Source: Deltaproteobacteria bacterium
GTDB taxonomy: Bacteria > Desulfobacterota > Desulfarculia > Adiutricales > Adiutricaceae
Length of the DNA stretch: 8,693 nt
Direction of reading: 5' to 3'
NCBI GenBank assembly: GCA_031267005.1
Contig: JAIRZX010000332.1
Span: 1-8,693, forward strand
The notes beneath the pieces were generated by a model. It saw only the letters and a program-made list of their open reading frames with translations, was not told the origin of the DNA and did not search any database. A program made the translations under genes and the position numbers. Shown here piece after piece: positions 6,790 through 8,693 of the stretch. Within the stretch, counting starts at the first letter, position 1. The number at the start of each line of letters is the position of its first letter.

Positions 6790-7159
6790 TTCGGCGTTGA
6801 CGTCCACAGCCAGGCAAATGTCGCTTGCCATTACGTCCCTGAATCCTCCGACTCATAACACTTAATGCCACAACGAATTCAACACCATGAGGGACGGGAA
6901 CAGCTCGCACGCGGCTTGGGTCCATGGAAAGGGCGAGAATGCCGTGATCATGGAGAGCGCCGGAGTCTACGGGAAGACTCTCCGCAAAGAGCTCGTCAAC
7001 GCCGGCCCGAAGGCCGCCGCTGTCAACCCGAAGCGCGCCAAGAACCTGACCGGACGCAAGACCGACATGTCAGACCGCCTGTGGCTAGTCCGGCAGGGTT
7101 GCTTCTGGCTCGTCAAGCCGAGCTTCTGCGTCGAACCGAAGTTCGAACACATGCGCGGG
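6790..7159 (+). pseudogene. IS110-family transposase remnant (DEDD domain only, frameshifted and truncated)
   Basis: IS110-family transposases carry an N-terminal DEDD (RuvC-like) nuclease domain and a C-terminal serine-containing domain. Here the start of the DEDD domain is read in one frame from 6790 (FGVDVHSQANVACHYVPESS, Asp at 6799). That frame stops at 6856. The rest is read in another frame from about 6872: FNTMRDG, then VIMESAGVYGKTLRKEL (Glu codon at 6953), VNPKRAKNLTGRKTDMSD (Asp codons at 7064 and 7073), LVKPSF and a FEHMR ending near 7159. After this the resemblance ends and the whole C-terminal domain is missing. The gene is therefore frameshifted early and truncated late and cannot make an active transposase. 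All four acidic residues survive, so decay may be fairly recent. No IS ends are identified; members of this family often lack clear terminal inverted repeats. Confidence 0.85.
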
Positions 7160-7287
7160 GCTTGTGCCGGATATATTTTGCGTAGTAAAACGGATTGTAC
7201 AGTGTATCCCGCGTTCGTGATGTCCTGTTGCCGGGATCGTTTCCGGAACCAGGTCCTCCCTGTGGGGCTTCCTGCAATGTATATCCT

Positions 7288-7316
7288 AAAATTTGGAGGG
7301 TACCTGAATGGTTCCC
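7288..7316 (-). terminator. Possible weak terminator of the coiled-coil gene
   Basis: On the minus strand GGGAACC-ATTCA-GGTACCC (7316-7298) forms a seven-pair stem with one A-A mismatch, followed after five bases by TTTT (7291-7288). It begins about 30 bp after the stop codon at 7348. The stem is short and the T run brief, so this is tentative. Confidence 0.4.
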
Positions 7317-7347
7317 AGGGGCCGATATCATTCGAGGCCCGGAGAAC

Positions 7348-8175
7348 TCAGCCGACGTCGAAGCCGACCTGCTCCAGCTTGGCTATAAGCCGCGACATCA
7401 GGGCCTTCATGTTGCTCGCGAGCTCGGCCGAGGGCTTTTCGGTCTCGTACTTGTTGAGATCATGGAGCTCGGGTCCGAGAGCGGTGCGGACGCGCTTGCG
7501 CAACAGGTTCAGCTCGTGCTTGGCGTTGGAGTCTATGCGGGAGTTGAGCTTCTTTATCTCGTCGGACTGGTGGTTTTCCTGGTCGTTTATCTTCTTCTCG
7601 AGGACCTTGTTCTTGCCCTGGGCCTCGAAGAGAGACGAGGAGAGCTGGCGGACCTCCTTCTCCTGGACGGAGGTGTGGGTGCGCTCTGCGGCGAGCTTGC
7701 GCTCGAGTTCCTCCATCCTGGAATTGATGCCCAGGAGGTTCGAGTTGGCGGACTCGTAGTCCTTGGTCAGCCGCTCCACCTCGGCCTGGAGGAAGTGGTT
7801 GTCGTTTTCCTTCTTGGAGAGCATCGCCTCCATGGCCTCGTTGTCCCGGACGAGCTTCTTGTACTGCTTCTCGTAGTTCATGACCTTCTGGTTGGCGGTG
7901 AGAAGCGAGCTCTCAAGTTCCTCCACCTGGCTGGTGATTACCATAAGGTCGCGGGTCAGTCGCTCCTTTTCCGCCTCCAGGTCGTCCCGCGTCTTGGTGA
8001 TGCCGCGTATGGTCGCCTCCGCCTGCCTCTGCTGGACCGATACCCTCTTCTGGAAGTCGTTGTAGGACGACTCCAGGGTTATAAGGTAGTCCGTCAGGAT
8101 GCGCATGGACTGGATGGGGTCGAACCCCGCGGGCAGGAAATCGGTGGCCTGCTGCTCTGGCTTAACTTCTGACAT
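7348..8175 (-). CDS. Cytoplasmic coiled-coil protein of unknown function
   Basis: A 275-residue protein whose family I do not recognise. It has no signal peptide and no membrane segment. Residues 1-20 are a short Pro-containing head; about 25-225 are almost continuous charged heptad-type sequence (Leu/Met/Ile spacing with abundant Glu, Lys, Arg, Gln), a long parallel or antiparallel coiled coil; about 226-275 form a distinct tail with Gly/Pro breaks ending LIAKLEQVGFDVG. The frame stays open upstream to an ATG at 8421, but the promoter at 8371-8399 lies inside that extension, and its residues (Pro/Arg-rich) look non-coding, so 8175 is chosen. No good Shine-Dalgarno precedes 8175. The gene stands alone, transcribed towards the IS110 remnant. 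Roles such as scaffold, chromosome- or division-associated filament are possible, but nothing in the sequence decides. Confidence 0.86.
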   Translation of the reverse strand: MSEVKPEQQATDFLPAGFDPIQSMRILTDYLITLESSYNDFQKRVSVQQRQAEATIRGITKTRDDLEAEKERLTRDLMVITSQVEELESSLLTANQKVMNYEKQYKKLVRDNEAMEAMLSKKENDNHFLQAEVERLTKDYESANSNLLGINSRMEELERKLAAERTHTSVQEKEVRQLSSSLFEAQGKNKVLEKKINDQENHQSDEIKKLNSRIDSNAKHELNLLRKRVRTALGPELHDLNKYETEKPSAELASNMKALMSRLIAKLEQVGFDVG

Positions 8176-8192
8176 GTTCTGGCGGGTCGGGA

Positions 8193-8206
8193 CCCCCTTC
8201 AGGGGG
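8193..8206 (-). promoter_or_regulatory. Start-proximal hairpin in the leader of the coiled-coil gene
   Basis: On the minus strand CCCCCT-GA-AGGGGG forms a compact perfect hairpin ending 17 bases before the start codon. The only Shine-Dalgarno-like purine run (AAGGGGG) is locked in this stem and is too far from the ATG for normal use. Confidence 0.5.
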
Positions 8207-8230
8207 GCCGCCGAGAATCCTTTCGTTCGG

Positions 8231-8276
8231 CCCCTCGCCGGTACGAGCCGCCTTCGGCTCTTACCGGCGAGCGGGG
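8231..8276 (-). promoter_or_regulatory. Large hairpin in the leader of the coiled-coil gene
   Basis: CTCGCCGGTA (8234-8243) pairs with TACCGGCGAG (8262-8271), and the inner GAGCCG (8245-8250) with CGGCTC (8255-8260), with one mismatch between them and a four-base loop. Flanking C and G runs extend the stem past a single-base bulge. It lies about 55-100 nt ahead of the start codon, well inside the predicted leader. No T run follows on the minus strand, so it is not a simple intrinsic terminator. Confidence 0.65.
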
Positions 8277-8370
8277 TCGCCTGTGGTCCGCGCCTGAGGC
8301 CCCTCTGGAGGGCCCCTCGGCCGCGGCGGGGGGTGGTCGGAACGGGCGTGGGGCCTTGAAACTCCCGGAC

Positions 8371-8399
8371 AATATACACTTTATGCAAAACGCTGGCAA
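8371..8399 (-). promoter_or_regulatory. Sigma70-like promoter of the coiled-coil gene
   Basis: On the minus strand, TTGCCA (plus-strand 8399-8394) and TATATT (8376-8371) are separated by exactly 17 bp; each hexamer matches the consensus at five of six positions. The patch is A/T-rich within GC-rich DNA. Transcription would begin near 8364, giving a leader of about 190 nt to the ATG at 8175 and excluding the upstream ATG at 8421. Confidence 0.78.
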
Positions 8400-8686
8400 G
8401 GGATTCGGGCCTCTCAAGCACCCGCCCGAACGAGCTAACGCGGCTTTCCCGGCCCGGTTCCGCGCACCCTCCTCAGGGTCCCGCCCGCACTTCCGGAAGA
8501 GCCTTCCCCAAGTCCGGGACTGGTCCGGGACTGCCGGTCGGGGTTTCGGAGGTACGGCCACGTTGCGGGCCGAAACGGCCGTTCAGTCCAGCTCAGTTTC
8601 CGGAAACGTTTGGAGGAGGCGGAGGCCCGAAGCCGAAGCCTAAGTCCGACCCGGAAAACGGCTAGGAGGCTCCTGGAGGCCACGGG
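8400..8686. other. GC-rich gene-free interval at the right end
   Basis: No convincing gene on either strand. Small symmetric elements are visible: a direct repeat GTCCGGGACTG at 8512-8522 and 8523-8533, a hairpin GGCCG-AAA-CGGCC at 8568-8580, and a perfect 12-bp palindrome GTTTCCGGAAAC at 8596-8607. The last could be an operator for a gene starting at the right edge. Confidence 0.5.
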
Positions 8687-8693
8687 ATGCTCC
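8687..8693 (+). CDS. Possible start of a gene running off the right edge
   Basis: GGAGG at 8675-8679 followed after seven bases by ATG at 8687 is a good initiation context, but only two codons and one base are in the window. The product cannot be judged, and the call rests on the ribosome-binding site alone. Confidence 0.3.

Noticed and set aside
7195..8172. 325-codon plus-strand open frame rich in Leu/Val/Gly
   Set aside because: Antisense to the coiled-coil gene; composition is typical of a mirror frame and it has no initiation signals.

Overview
The window comes from a GC-rich Gram-negative bacterium. Two features show this: a class A penicillin-binding protein of the PBP1A type with an OB-like insert, and a secreted periplasmic Sel1-repeat protein. 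The wording of the PBP1A transpeptidase domain resembles deltaproteobacterial (Desulfobacterota) homologues, so I lean to that group, but only weakly because no rRNA or other marker gene is present.

Layout. Bases 1-3164 (+) hold a large PBP1A-type bifunctional peptidoglycan synthase. It has an unusual low-complexity cytoplasmic N-terminal extension of about 220 residues, and its frame stays open to the left edge. A strong intrinsic terminator follows at 3180-3216. Bases 3217-4277 contain no convincing gene: an AT-rich stretch, then four copies of a 14-bp GTA(T/A)CCGTTCACGG-like motif in inverted arrangement, and several small hairpins. A sigma70-like promoter at 4278-4306 leads to a 366-residue secreted Sel1-like repeat protein (4463-5563, +), which ends at a near-ideal terminator (5613-5656). 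Bases 5657-6789 are again gene-poor. They hold a large stem-loop (5833-5881) and a 168-bp segment bounded by perfect 14-bp inverted copies of the same motif (6018-6185). A frameshifted, truncated IS110-family transposase lies at 6790-7159. On the minus strand, a 275-residue cytoplasmic coiled-coil protein (7348-8175) is read from a clear sigma70-like promoter (8371-8399) through a leader of about 190 nt with two strong hairpins. The last ~290 bases are gene-free, except for a possible ribosome-binding site and start codon at the extreme right edge.

The three intact genes appear to be separate transcription units, not an operon. The PBP and the Sel1 protein both act in or face the cell envelope, but the sequence shows no direct functional link. 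The intergenic regions look like landing sites for repeats and insertion sequences. I find no clear new multi-gene system. The most unusual items are the dispersed inverted motif family, the PBP1A N-terminal extension, and the structured leader in front of the unrecognised coiled-coil gene.
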